Shown in pieces: positions 27,327 through 35,262 of a stretch of DNA of 64,000 nucleotides; the first letter of the stretch is position 1, and every line of letters starts with the position of its first letter. The DNA is from Bin16 sp965206315 (lineage in GTDB: Bacteria > Chloroflexota > Dehalococcoidia > Lucifugimonadales > Australimonadaceae). Where the stretch lies: NCBI GenBank assembly GCA_965206315.1, contig OZ242210.1, forward strand, positions 744,001 to 808,000, given 5' to 3'. The notes below the pieces were generated by a model. It saw only the letters and a program-made list of their open reading frames with translations. It did no database searches and was not told where the DNA came from. The position numbers and the translations under genes were made by a program.

Positions 27327-28283
27327 ATGTCCACCACGCCCAGAATCTCCATCCACCTCCCGACGCGTTGGGGTGGCCACATGCCGCGCACAGATGAGCT
27401 GACCCGGTTCTGCCAGCGGGCGGACGAACTGGGGTTCGCGACGCTGTGGGTCTACGACATGATCTTCCACTCGGTGAAAGCCCTCGATCCGCTTACGACG
27501 CTGAGCCTCGCGGCCGCCCATACCGAGCGCATAGGGCTGGGCGTCAATGCGCTGCTGCTCAGCATCCGCCACCCCGTCGTTGTGGCCAAGGCGGTCGGCA
27601 CGCTCGACGCGCTGGCGGGAGGCCGCACCGTCCTGGCGGTCGCGATGGGAGGCCGGGACAACGAGTACCTCGCCCTTAATGCGCCAAAAGGCCAGCGGGC
27701 CGGTCGGCTCGAGGAAGGGATGCGGGTCCTCCGCGAACTCTGGTCCGGGTCCAACGTCAACTTCAGCGGCCGGTACTACACGCTGGAAGACGCCAACATA
27801 GACCCCAAGCCGCCTGCCTACATCCCGCTGCTGATCGGCGCCAGCTCGGTCCCGGGGATGCAGCGCGCAGGCCGTATCGCCGACGGCTGGACGCGAGGCG
27901 GGCGCGGGTCGCCTGAAGATTTCGCCCGGGACTGGCAGATCGTCACGGAGGCGGCTGAGCGCGCCGGCCGGGACCCCTCAACACTGCTGAACTCCAAGAC
28001 GCTCTACGCCAACGTTGACAAGGACCGGGATGTCGCCCGGCGTGAGCTGGAGGAGCATTTCGACGCCTTCCGCAACCAGGGCCTGCCGGAGCTCAAGGAC
28101 TGCGTCTACGGCACTCCGTCCGAGATGGTAGAGGCCATCGGCGCCCTGGGTGAGGCCGGCTGCCAGGAGGTGGCGCTGGGCCTTCCGTGGCCAGACTCCT
28201 CCAAGCTGGAGCTGATCGCGGAGTCGGTGCTCCCGGAGTTCCACCAAGGGACGTCCCACGGCGCATCGGGTACGGAACGCTGA
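27327..28283 (+). CDS. LLM-class (luciferase-like, F420/FMN) oxidoreductase
   Basis: A 318-residue TIM-barrel flavin or F420-dependent monooxygenase-like protein. Typical elements are ADELGFATLWVYDMIF, then LDPLTTLSLAAAHTERIGLG, VAKAVGTLDALAGGRTVLAV, PLLIGASSVPGMQRAGRIAD and a C-terminal helix with AIGALGEAGCQEVALG. Members oxidise or reduce diverse organics. It is the last gene of the putative catabolic operon, 14 bp after the SDR. Confidence 0.88.
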   Translation: MSTTPRISIHLPTRWGGHMPRTDELTRFCQRADELGFATLWVYDMIFHSVKALDPLTTLSLAAAHTERIGLGVNALLLSIRHPVVVAKAVGTLDALAGGRTVLAVAMGGRDNEYLALNAPKGQRAGRLEEGMRVLRELWSGSNVNFSGRYYTLEDANIDPKPPAYIPLLIGASSVPGMQRAGRIADGWTRGGRGSPEDFARDWQIVTEAAERAGRDPSTLLNSKTLYANVDKDRDVARRELEEHFDAFRNQGLPELKDCVYGTPSEMVEAIGALGEAGCQEVALGLPWPDSSKLELIAESVLPEFHQGTSHGASGTER

Positions 28284-28597
28284 GTCGTGCCCGGAAGTGT
28301 GCCTGTCGGAATGCGCGTCGCCGCTGTCGTCCCTGCCGTACCTGGAACGGCACGCCTCCCGTTGTTTGCGGAATCCGCAAACTAGAGAGCAAACGTATAG
28401 CTGAAGCCGCAAGCTATAGAAATTATCTATATCTCGGCGTATTTCGAGGCCGTTCAGCTCTCCGGGACCTGCCTTCTATTTGCCCGCAGTACATCGAGAC
28501 CGATATACTGCGGGGACTCCCACCCGGGCCCCTTCCCCCTCATCACGACACCCCACGCGAGGGTAAACGATCCCGGCGCGAGCAAAAGATTTCGTCT
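28284..28597. promoter_or_regulatory. Regulatory intergenic region before lpd
   Basis: These 314 bp hold no gene. Two perfect dyads are present: GTTTGCGGA-A-TCCGCAAAC (28364-28382) and TATAGCT-9 nt-AGCTATA (28396-28418). They are followed by an A+T-rich stretch and a TTGCCC-18-TATACT promoter candidate (28480-28509). The first dyad could also act as a terminator of the catabolic operon, but no T-run follows it. Confidence 0.55.
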
Positions 28598-29956
28598 ATG
28601 ACAGACTACGACGTTGCGGTCATCGGCTCAGGCCCGGGTGGATATCCTGCCGCGATTCGGGCCGCCCAATTGGGATTGAGCACCGTCTGCATCGAACGCG
28701 AGTTCCTCGGAGGCATATGCCTCAACCTGGGCTGCATCCCTTCAAAGGCGCTCCTCCGCAACGCGGAAGTGCTGAGCACCGTCCGCACCGCCTCTGAGTA
28801 CGGCATCGAGGTGAGCGGCGTCACGGCGAACTACGCGGTCGGCGTCGCCCGCAGCCGGAAGGTCGTGGAGCGCCTCACCAAGGGCGTCGCTTCGCTCTTC
28901 CGCCGCGACGGGGTCGCGTACGTGGAAGGCAACGCGACCATCACCGGGCCCCGCGAGCTCTCCGTGGATGGTGAACGGATCGGTTGCCGGAACATCATCA
29001 TCGCAACGGGGGCCCGCCCCGCCCTTCCTCCGCCCCTGTCCGCGGACGGCGAAGTAGTGGTGACGTACAGGGAGGTCATCGTCGACGAACGAGTCCCCGG
29101 TCGAGTGGTGATCGTCGGCGGCGGGGCCACCGGCATCGAGTTCGCCTACCTCTACAACGTCTACGGCGCTCAGGTGACGCTGGTCGAGTTCCTGCCGCGC
29201 ATACTGCCGAAAGAGGACGAGGAGATATCGCAAGCGCTGTCCCGCGCGCTGGGAAGCCAGGGGATACGCCTCCTTACCGGCGCTTCGGTCACAGCCATTG
29301 CCGTACAGGACGGCACAGCGCGGGTAACCGTCGCTGCAGCGGACGAGACGCTCGAGCTCGAAGCGGACCGCGTTCTCGTTGCGGCGGGCATAACCCCGAA
29401 CACGGACGGGCTCGGCGTCGAGAATGTTGGTGGGACCCTGGAGCGCGGTTTCATCCGGGTGGACGACCGCCTGCGCGTGAACAGCGAGAACGTCTACGCG
29501 GTGGGCGACGTGAACGGACGCCTGCCCCTCGCTCACGTGGCGCACGCCGAGGGCGTCTACGCGGCGGAGCAGATCGGCGGATTGGACCCGCCTGCGTTAG
29601 ACTACCCCGGTATGCCTCGCGCCACCTACTGCAACCCCCAGGTGGCGAGCATAGGGCTGACGGAGTCGGAGGCGCGTGAGCTGGGCTATCCGGTGAAGGT
29701 GGGCAAGTTCCCATTCCTCGCGAACGGGAAAGCGCTCGCCGTTGGACACAGGGAGGGATTCGCTAAAATCGTGGCCGACTCCTCCACCGGGGAGTTGCTC
29801 GGCGCGCACCTGATAGGACATGAGGTAACGGAGCTGCTGGGCGAACTGAGCATGGCCCGCCTCCTCGACGGAACGGACGTCGAGATCGGGAGGCTGGTGA
29901 ACGTTCATCCCAGCATGTCCGAGGCAGTGAAGGAAGCAGCGCTGGCCGCCGTGTAG
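28598..29956 (+). CDS. lpdA: Dihydrolipoamide dehydrogenase-type flavoprotein
   Basis: A 452-residue FAD-dependent disulfide oxidoreductase. The FAD site is VIGSGPGGYPAAI (8-20), the redox disulfide C41-LNLG-C46, the NAD site VIVGGGATGIEFA, the second FAD motif VYAVGDVNG, and the catalytic His-Glu dyad VHPSMSE (H437, E442). It normally regenerates lipoamide for 2-oxoacid dehydrogenases or the glycine cleavage system; neither is encoded nearby. It sits directly upstream of korAB, so a role with that ferredoxin-dependent enzyme is possible but not shown. The ATG at 28598 lacks a strong ribosome-binding site. Confidence 0.92.
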   Translation: MTDYDVAVIGSGPGGYPAAIRAAQLGLSTVCIEREFLGGICLNLGCIPSKALLRNAEVLSTVRTASEYGIEVSGVTANYAVGVARSRKVVERLTKGVASLFRRDGVAYVEGNATITGPRELSVDGERIGCRNIIIATGARPALPPPLSADGEVVVTYREVIVDERVPGRVVIVGGGATGIEFAYLYNVYGAQVTLVEFLPRILPKEDEEISQALSRALGSQGIRLLTGASVTAIAVQDGTARVTVAAADETLELEADRVLVAAGITPNTDGLGVENVGGTLERGFIRVDDRLRVNSENVYAVGDVNGRLPLAHVAHAEGVYAAEQIGGLDPPALDYPGMPRATYCNPQVASIGLTESEARELGYPVKVGKFPFLANGKALAVGHREGFAKIVADSSTGELLGAHLIGHEVTELLGELSMARLLDGTDVEIGRLVNVHPSMSEAVKEAALAAV

Positions 29957-30016
29957 CGGAGCGGCGGGCGGCAGACCGACATAGAAGTACGGCCCACAGG
30001 CCGAGTGGAGGGACCT

Positions 30017-31801
30017 ATGAGCGATGGGAACTACGACTTCGCCCTGGCGATAGGAGGCGAGGCCGGTCAGGGTATCGCTACGCCGGGTGACACGCTCGCC
30101 CGCATCGTCGTGCGGCGCGGGTTGAACCTGTCCACCTACAACGCGTACCAGTCCATCATTCGAGGGGGCCATATCTTCCTCACCGTGCGCGTCTCCGACA
30201 GGGAAGTGCGCAGCCACGGCGACAAGCTGGACATGCTGCTGGCGCTGAACCAGGACACGATGAACCGGCACCTGCGGTTGCTCGGCTCTGGCGCGGCGGC
30301 GCTCTACAACAGCGACACGATCTCTCCGGGCGACTACGCAGACGGCGTGCAGCTCTGTCCGCTGCCGGTGAACGACCTCACCGGGTCGCAGCGGTCCGGA
30401 CTGAACCAGAACACCGTGGCCCTCGGCGCGATGATGCACCTGCTCGGCCTCGACTTCGGGCTGCTCGAAGCGAGCATCACCCAGCAGTTCGCCCGCAAGG
30501 GCGAGGACGTGGTGAACGAGAACGTGCGGGTCGCCCTTGCGGGATACACGCACGCGCAGGAGAACTTCACCCCGTTCCCGCTGCCGATGCCCGAAGGCGG
30601 TGAGCCGCTGGGTGTCTGGTCCGGCAACGAGGCGCTCGCGATGGGCGGCGCCGCGGCGGGTGTGAAGTTCTACGCGGCCTACCCGATGAGCCCGTCCACG
30701 GGCGTGCTCCACTGGATGGCGCAGAACGCCCGGAACCTTGGCATCATGGTGCGCCAGGTGGAAGACGAGATCGGTGTCGCGAACATGGTCGTCGGCGCTG
30801 CCCACACCGGGGCCCGCGCGATGTGCGCGACCTCCGGCGGCGGTTTCGCCCTGATGACCGAGGCTATCGGCGCTGCGGCGATGATGGAGATACCCTGCGT
30901 GTTCATCAACGTGCAGCGCGCCGGCCCCTCCACCGGCGTCCCCACCAAGACCGAGCAGGGCGACCTCTGGCAGGCGCTCGGCGCAAGCCAGGGCGACTTC
31001 GAGCGCTTCATCGTGAGTCCGAAAGACGCGCTGGACGCCTACAACACCGTGCCGGAGCTGTTCAACCTGGTCGACAAACTCCAGTGCCCCGGCATCATCC
31101 TCTCCGACCTCCTCATCTCGGAGGGCAGGTACAGCATCAACCCCCGGGACATCGACTTCTACCCCAACATCGACAGGGGCGAACTCATCACGGAAGGCAC
31201 CTCCAACGGAGACGCCTACCTGCGCTACAAGGACACGGCGAGCGGCGTCTCCCCGCGCGCGGTGCCGGGGACCGAGGGGCACGTGCACACCGTGGCAACG
31301 GACGAGCACGACGAAGACTCGATGCTGCTCTCCGACGAGTTCACGAACCCGCACCGCCGCCGCGCGTCCGTCGAGAAGCGCGCGCGCAAGTTCGAGGCCG
31401 CTGCCAGCCTCATCGCGCCGCCCGAGATAGAAGGCCCCGCGAACGCGGAAGTGACGCTCGTCGGCTGGGGCTCCACGGCGGGAGTCATCCAGGAGGCTAT
31501 CGAGCAGCTGGCGGACCGCGGCATGACGGCGAACCAGCTGGCGATCAAGTGGCTGCTCCCCTTCCATGCGGAGGAGGTCACGGCAGCCCTCACGAGCGCC
31601 AACAGGTTCATCATCGTAGAGAACAACTACTCCGGCCAGTTCGCCCGTTACATGCGGGGCGAGACCGGGCTGAGCGCCTACGGCCACATCCGCAAGTACG
31701 ACGGTGAGCCGTTCGCGCCTCACCACATAGCGGACGGCGTCGCGGACCTGCTCGGCAGGGACGGCGGCGTCTTCATCCCCTACCAGGAAGTCATCGTCTA
31801 G
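30017..31801 (+). CDS. korA: 2-oxoacid:ferredoxin oxidoreductase, fused gamma-alpha subunit
   Basis: A 594-residue protein that joins the gamma domain (about residues 1-180, with IGGEAGQGIATPG) to the alpha domain (from about 195, with GNEALAMGGAAAGVKFYAAYPMSPSTG, which binds pyrophosphate and CoA-side elements). Together with KorB it oxidatively decarboxylates a 2-oxoacid, likely 2-oxoglutarate, to acyl-CoA and reduces ferredoxin. The ATG at 30017 is preceded by GGAGGGA. The next gene, korB, follows after 15 bp. Substrate preference cannot be fixed by eye. Confidence 0.92.
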   Translation: MSDGNYDFALAIGGEAGQGIATPGDTLARIVVRRGLNLSTYNAYQSIIRGGHIFLTVRVSDREVRSHGDKLDMLLALNQDTMNRHLRLLGSGAAALYNSDTISPGDYADGVQLCPLPVNDLTGSQRSGLNQNTVALGAMMHLLGLDFGLLEASITQQFARKGEDVVNENVRVALAGYTHAQENFTPFPLPMPEGGEPLGVWSGNEALAMGGAAAGVKFYAAYPMSPSTGVLHWMAQNARNLGIMVRQVEDEIGVANMVVGAAHTGARAMCATSGGGFALMTEAIGAAAMMEIPCVFINVQRAGPSTGVPTKTEQGDLWQALGASQGDFERFIVSPKDALDAYNTVPELFNLVDKLQCPGIILSDLLISEGRYSINPRDIDFYPNIDRGELITEGTSNGDAYLRYKDTASGVSPRAVPGTEGHVHTVATDEHDEDSMLLSDEFTNPHRRRASVEKRARKFEAAASLIAPPEIEGPANAEVTLVGWGSTAGVIQEAIEQLADRGMTANQLAIKWLLPFHAEEVTAALTSANRFIIVENNYSGQFARYMRGETGLSAYGHIRKYDGEPFAPHHIADGVADLLGRDGGVFIPYQEVIV

Positions 31802-31816
31802 CCAAGGAGAAGGATC

Positions 31817-32698
31817 ATGACCACCATCCAACTGACACCACGCGACTTCAAGGGCAAGATCGACCCCGACTGGTGCCCGGGCTGCGGTGACTTCGGCGTG
31901 TTGAACAGCCTGCAGCGCGCCGCCGCCGAGCTCGGCCTCCGCCCGCACGAGATCGTGACGGTCAGCGGCATCGGCTGCTCGTCCAACCTGCCCGGCTACA
32001 TCAACACCTACGGCGCGCACACGCTTCACGGCCGCTCGCTCGCGTTCGCCACGGGCGTGAAGATGGCCAACCACGAGCTCACCGTCATCGCCACCGGCGG
32101 CGACGGCGACGGCTACGGCATCGGCGGCAACCACTTCACCCACACTGCACGCCGCAACGTGGACCTCACCTACGTGGTGATGAACAACCAGATCTACGGC
32201 CTCACCACCGGCCAGGTATCCCCTACCAGCAGGGTGGGGCAGAAGACCAAGAGCACCCCGTTCGGCAGCGTGGAGTACCCCATCAACCCCCTCACCTCCG
32301 CCATCATGAACGGCGCAACCTACGTCGCAAGGGGCTACTCCGGCGACGTGAGGCATCTGACCGAGCTCATCAAGGGAGGCATCGAGCACCAGGGTTTCGC
32401 CCTCATCGACGTGTTCAGCCCGTGCGTTACCTTCAACCTGGACAACACCCACAACTTCTTCAAGGACCGCATCAAGAAGCTGGAAGACGAGGGCCACGAC
32501 GCCACCGACTGGGCCGCTGCCTGCGACAAGGCGATGGTCTGGGGCGACGATATCTACATCGGCAAGTTCTACCACCTCGAGGCCGACAAAGAGTCGCTCA
32601 CTGCGCTGGAGCCGGTCCTGCGCGACGGCCCTGTCGCGAAGCGCACCGGCGGACTCACCGAGGAGCAGGCCGACCGCATCCTGCAGCGCATGCTGTAG
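31817..32698 (+). CDS. korB: 2-oxoacid:ferredoxin oxidoreductase, beta subunit
   Basis: A 293-residue thiamine-diphosphate-binding beta subunit. Cluster ligands C20 and C23 are in DWCPGCGDFG and C54 in GIGCSSNLPGY, with a further Cys in FSPCVTFN. The ThDP/Mg site is GGDGDGYGIGGNHF. Length and motifs match two-subunit enzymes that lack a separate delta ferredoxin subunit and pass electrons to external ferredoxin. AAGGAGAAGG precedes the ATG. A strong terminator follows. Confidence 0.93.
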   Translation: MTTIQLTPRDFKGKIDPDWCPGCGDFGVLNSLQRAAAELGLRPHEIVTVSGIGCSSNLPGYINTYGAHTLHGRSLAFATGVKMANHELTVIATGGDGDGYGIGGNHFTHTARRNVDLTYVVMNNQIYGLTTGQVSPTSRVGQKTKSTPFGSVEYPINPLTSAIMNGATYVARGYSGDVRHLTELIKGGIEHQGFALIDVFSPCVTFNLDNTHNFFKDRIKKLEDEGHDATDWAAACDKAMVWGDDIYIGKFYHLEADKESLTALEPVLRDGPVAKRTGGLTEEQADRILQRML

Positions 32699-32723
32699 CG
32701 CGAGAACACAGCACCTATCGACG

Positions 32724-32760
32724 ACGGCCCGCGAGTCTGCGATTCGCGGGCCGTTCGCTT
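32724..32760 (+). terminator. Intrinsic terminator after korB
   Basis: A perfect 11-bp stem, ACGGCCCGCGA (32724-32734) with TCGCGGGCCGT (32744-32754), has a 9-nt loop and is followed by TCGCTTA. The T tract is weak but the stem is very stable. Confidence 0.7.
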
Positions 32761-32829
32761 ATCCCGGAGCCCACACAGCAGCCGCCCTGCGTGTAACATT
32801 CCTGGTGCGCAACGCACGCGCCAGACGAG

Positions 32830-33849
32830 ATGTCCATCACCCCCGAACAGCAGGCCGAGATAGACGCGCTCCGCGAGGAGCGGCACGAGACGCGGCGCGC
32901 CACTGTGCCCGCCGTCGAGGAGATCCTCTACCAGCCGATCGACGTGCTCGATCACGGCTTCGTGCGCGTGGTGGACTACATGGGCGACGACGCGGCCATC
33001 GTGCAGGCGGCCCGCGTCTCCTACGGGCGCGGGACGAAGCGGACGCGCGACGACCAGGGCCTCATCAACTACCTGATGCGGAACGCCCACACGTCGCCGT
33101 TCGAGATGTGCGAGATCAAGCTGCACGTGAAGCTCCCCATCTTCGTTGCGCGGCAGTGGATACGGCACCGCATGGCGAACGTGAACGAGTACTCCGCCCG
33201 CTACTCCGTGCTCGACAGGGAGTTCTACATCCCCAGGGGCGAGCAACTGGCTATCCAGTCCGCCACCAACAACCAGGGACGCGGCACGACCGGCGCGGGT
33301 GAGCAGCTCGCCCTGGGCTCGGTTCCGGTCCCGCAGGCTGCGTCGGAGCGGAGGCCCGCAAGGAGAAGGAAGACCAGGGCGGAGCAGGTTGCCGAGATGC
33401 AGCGAGCCGAGGCCACGCGGGTCGAGGCGCAGCGCTTCCAGGAGCCCATGACAGCGGATGCCCAGCGGTCGTTCGACCAGTACGACCGCCTGCTCGACGA
33501 CGGGCTGACACGCGAGCTGGCCCGCATCGGCCTGCCGCTGAGCACCTACACCCAGTGGTACTGGAAGACCGACCTGCACAACCTGCTGCATTTCCTCGCC
33601 CTCCGCGGCGATGCCCACGCCCAGTGGGAGATACAGGAGTACGCCCGCGTGGTACTGGACATCGTGGAGCGCTGGGTGCCGCTCACGGCGAACGCGTTCC
33701 ATCGCTACCGGGTTGGCGGCGCGCGCCTGAGCGCGGAGGGGCTGTCAGCCGTCAAGCGCATGCTCGCCGGCGAGGAGATAGACCCCGCGGAGCTGGAGAT
33801 GTCCCCCCGCGAGTGGCGTGAACTCAAAGAGACCCTCGGCCTGTCCTAG
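32830..33849 (+). CDS. thyX: Flavin-dependent thymidylate synthase (ThyX)
   Basis: This enzyme makes dTMP from dUMP using methylene-tetrahydrofolate and FAD/NADPH. The signature RHRMANVNEYS (112-122) fits RHRx7S. At 339 residues it is longer than the common 220-270. A basic, low-complexity insert at about 157-200 (rich in Arg, Ala, Glu and Gln) splits the core before MTADAQRSFDQYDRLL, after which WYWKTDLHNLLHFLALR resumes the fold. TGTAACAT about 30 bp upstream of the ATG is a possible -10. The 3' end runs into a repeat and the second IS30 copy. Confidence 0.93.
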   Translation: MSITPEQQAEIDALREERHETRRATVPAVEEILYQPIDVLDHGFVRVVDYMGDDAAIVQAARVSYGRGTKRTRDDQGLINYLMRNAHTSPFEMCEIKLHVKLPIFVARQWIRHRMANVNEYSARYSVLDREFYIPRGEQLAIQSATNNQGRGTTGAGEQLALGSVPVPQAASERRPARRRKTRAEQVAEMQRAEATRVEAQRFQEPMTADAQRSFDQYDRLLDDGLTRELARIGLPLSTYTQWYWKTDLHNLLHFLALRGDAHAQWEIQEYARVVLDIVERWVPLTANAFHRYRVGGARLSAEGLSAVKRMLAGEEIDPAELEMSPREWRELKETLGLS

Positions 33850-34972
33850 TATCCCCGCCGTCCCTGCGGAGGCCCGCGCTTTTAGCGCGGGTGAGGGTGA
33901 ACCGGCAGGATCCGCTCATGGTGAGCCTGTCGAACCACCCGTCATTCCTGCGCAGCCCCCGTCGTTCCTGCGAAGGCAGGAAGGTGGATTCACATTCGAA
34001 GTGCAACACCTGCTCTCGTAGCACCTCGGCCGGGGTCTGCCACTCGAGGCACTTGCGCGGCGTATTGTTATACACCCTCAACAGCGCCGTGAACTCTCCC
34101 TCCGACAGTGAGGCCAGGTTCGTCTTGCGGGGTAAGAACCAGCGCATCCGCCCGATAGCGTTCTCCACGCCTCCCTTCTGCCACGGCGAATAGGTGTCGC
34201 AGAAGAACGTCTCGATGCCCCAGGCGTGGAGTTCGTAGTGGTGTGCGAACTCCGTGCCGTTGTCGAACGTGACCGTCTGGCGGAACTCCGGTGGCAGCGG
34301 TCCCAGGATGGCAGAGATGGCTTTGGCGACCGGTGCTGCTGCCCTCGAAGGCCGCCGCACCGCAAGCAGCAGCCTCGAACGGCGCTCGTGCAGCATCAGC
34401 ACCGTCTGTCCGGTCCTGCCGAACTGCATCCCATCCGCCTCCCAGTGCCCGAACTCCTGCCGGTCAGCAACTGCTGCAGGGCGTTCCGAGAGCGGCCTGC
34501 GGTGCAGAATGGTGCGGGCCGAACTGCTCCCCCCACGCTGGCGCCGACCGCGCCGCCACTTCCCCCGTCGCAAGAGCTTGCGCCACGAATAGTCCTTCGT
34601 CCGCGCTATCTGCGCGTAGATGAACCGGTAGATGCTCTCATGGGAGGTGACGCTCTTGCCGCGCTCCTTCTTCAACCGCCCCGCCACTGCCTCCGGCGAC
34701 CAGCCCAGTTGCAACCCGCTCAGCACATCCCTGCGGAGCTCGTCTTCCCGGTCCAGCCGTGCGCCACTCCAGCGCCGTGCACGGGCCTGCTCGTGGGCAT
34801 AGGTCGCCCGGTAGCCGCCGTCCTTCGTGCCGTTGCGCTTCAACTCCCGAGCAATCGTCGGTGGCGGGCGATCCAGAGTTGCTGCGATTTGCCGGATCGA
34901 GCGCCCCTCAGCACGTAGGCGGGCAATCGCACAGCGTTCCTCAATCCCAAGCTGCGTATAGCGGTTCCCCAT
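33824..34972 (-). CDS. IS30-family transposase (copy 2)
   Basis: This DDE transposase is nearly identical to copy 1, with substitutions such as L to I and E to Q in the helix-turn-helix, and T to E before FGHWEADG. The acidic residues in EADG, FDNGTEF and GGVENAIG are intact. The frame leaves the element without a stop, passes the palindrome (LPSQERR) and ends at 33824 inside the 3' end of thyX on the other strand. The product may carry about 55 foreign residues. Confidence 0.8.
   Translation of the reverse strand: MGNRYTQLGIEERCAIARLRAEGRSIRQIAATLDRPPPTIARELKRNGTKDGGYRATYAHEQARARRWSGARLDREDELRRDVLSGLQLGWSPEAVAGRLKKERGKSVTSHESIYRFIYAQIARTKDYSWRKLLRRGKWRRGRRQRGGSSSARTILHRRPLSERPAAVADRQEFGHWEADGMQFGRTGQTVLMLHERRSRLLLAVRRPSRAAAPVAKAISAILGPLPPEFRQTVTFDNGTEFAHHYELHAWGIETFFCDTYSPWQKGGVENAIGRMRWFLPRKTNLASLSEGEFTALLRVYNNTPRKCLEWQTPAEVLREQVLHFECESTFLPSQERRGLRRNDGWFDRLTMSGSCRFTLTRAKSAGLRRDGGDTRTGRGSL
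33850..33988. repeat. Dispersed palindromic repeats between thyX and IS30 copy 2
   Basis: No gene is seen. The stretch has CCTGCGGAGGCCCGCGCTTTTAGCGCGGGTGAGGGT, split as CCCGCGCT-TTT-AGCGCGGG, and two copies of the CCCGTCATTCCTGCG-type module. The second, TTCCTGC-GAAG-GCAGGAA (33965-33982), abuts the IS30 end. Confidence 0.7.
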
Positions 34973-35010
34973 GGCAACACCTTAGTCTGGTGTTGCACTT
35001 CGTTTGTGAA
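33989..35010 (-). mobile_element. IS30-family insertion sequence, copy 2 (inverted)
   Basis: This element is 1022 bp, the same length as copy 1 at 3694-4715, but in the opposite orientation. Terminal repeats lie at 33989-34008 and 34991-35010. The two copies bracket about 29 kb that includes the nuo and catabolic clusters. Flanks immediately outside both ends match those of copy 1. Confidence 0.9.
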
Positions 35011-35017
35011 CTTAGGG

Positions 35018-35199
35018 AACCTCGCATCCCCCCTCGCCCCCTGGGAGAGGGAAACGCGCGCCAGCGCGAGGGTGAGGGTGCTCTGGACGCGGGCGCTGCC
35101 CCCGTCATTCCTGCGAAGGCCCGCGCTTTAGCGCGCAACCTCGCATCCCCCCTCGCCCCCTGGGAGAGGGAAACGCGCGCCAGCGCGAGGGTGAGGGTG
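35018..35199. repeat. Two 63-bp direct repeats plus palindromic module
   Basis: Identical 63-bp units lie at 35018-35080 and 35137-35199. Each contains CCCCTCGCCCCCTGGGAGAG and the inner palindrome GCGCGCCAGCGCGAGGGTGA. Between them is a CCCGTCATTCCTGCG module followed by CCCGCGCTTTAGCGCG. The same units recur near 43.1 kb. No gene is present. Confidence 0.8.
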
Positions 35200-35206
35200 A
35201 CCGATA

Positions 35207-35236
35207 GAAAAGCCCCGCTCGGTTGAGCGGGGCCTT
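35207..35236 (-). terminator. Intrinsic terminator of the surface-protein gene
   Basis: A 9-bp stem, GCCCCGCTC (35212-35220) with GAGCGGGGC (35225-35233) and loop GGTT, is followed on the minus strand by TTTTCTAT. It lies 27 bp after the stop of the minus-strand gene. Confidence 0.8.
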
Positions 35237-35262
35237 CTCTTACTCCTGTCTGTCCGTTGTGC

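Noticed and set aside
29597..32575. A 992-codon minus-strand frame opposite lpd and korAB
   Set aside because: It is antisense to three well-supported genes. Its composition is typical of a reverse-complement shadow.
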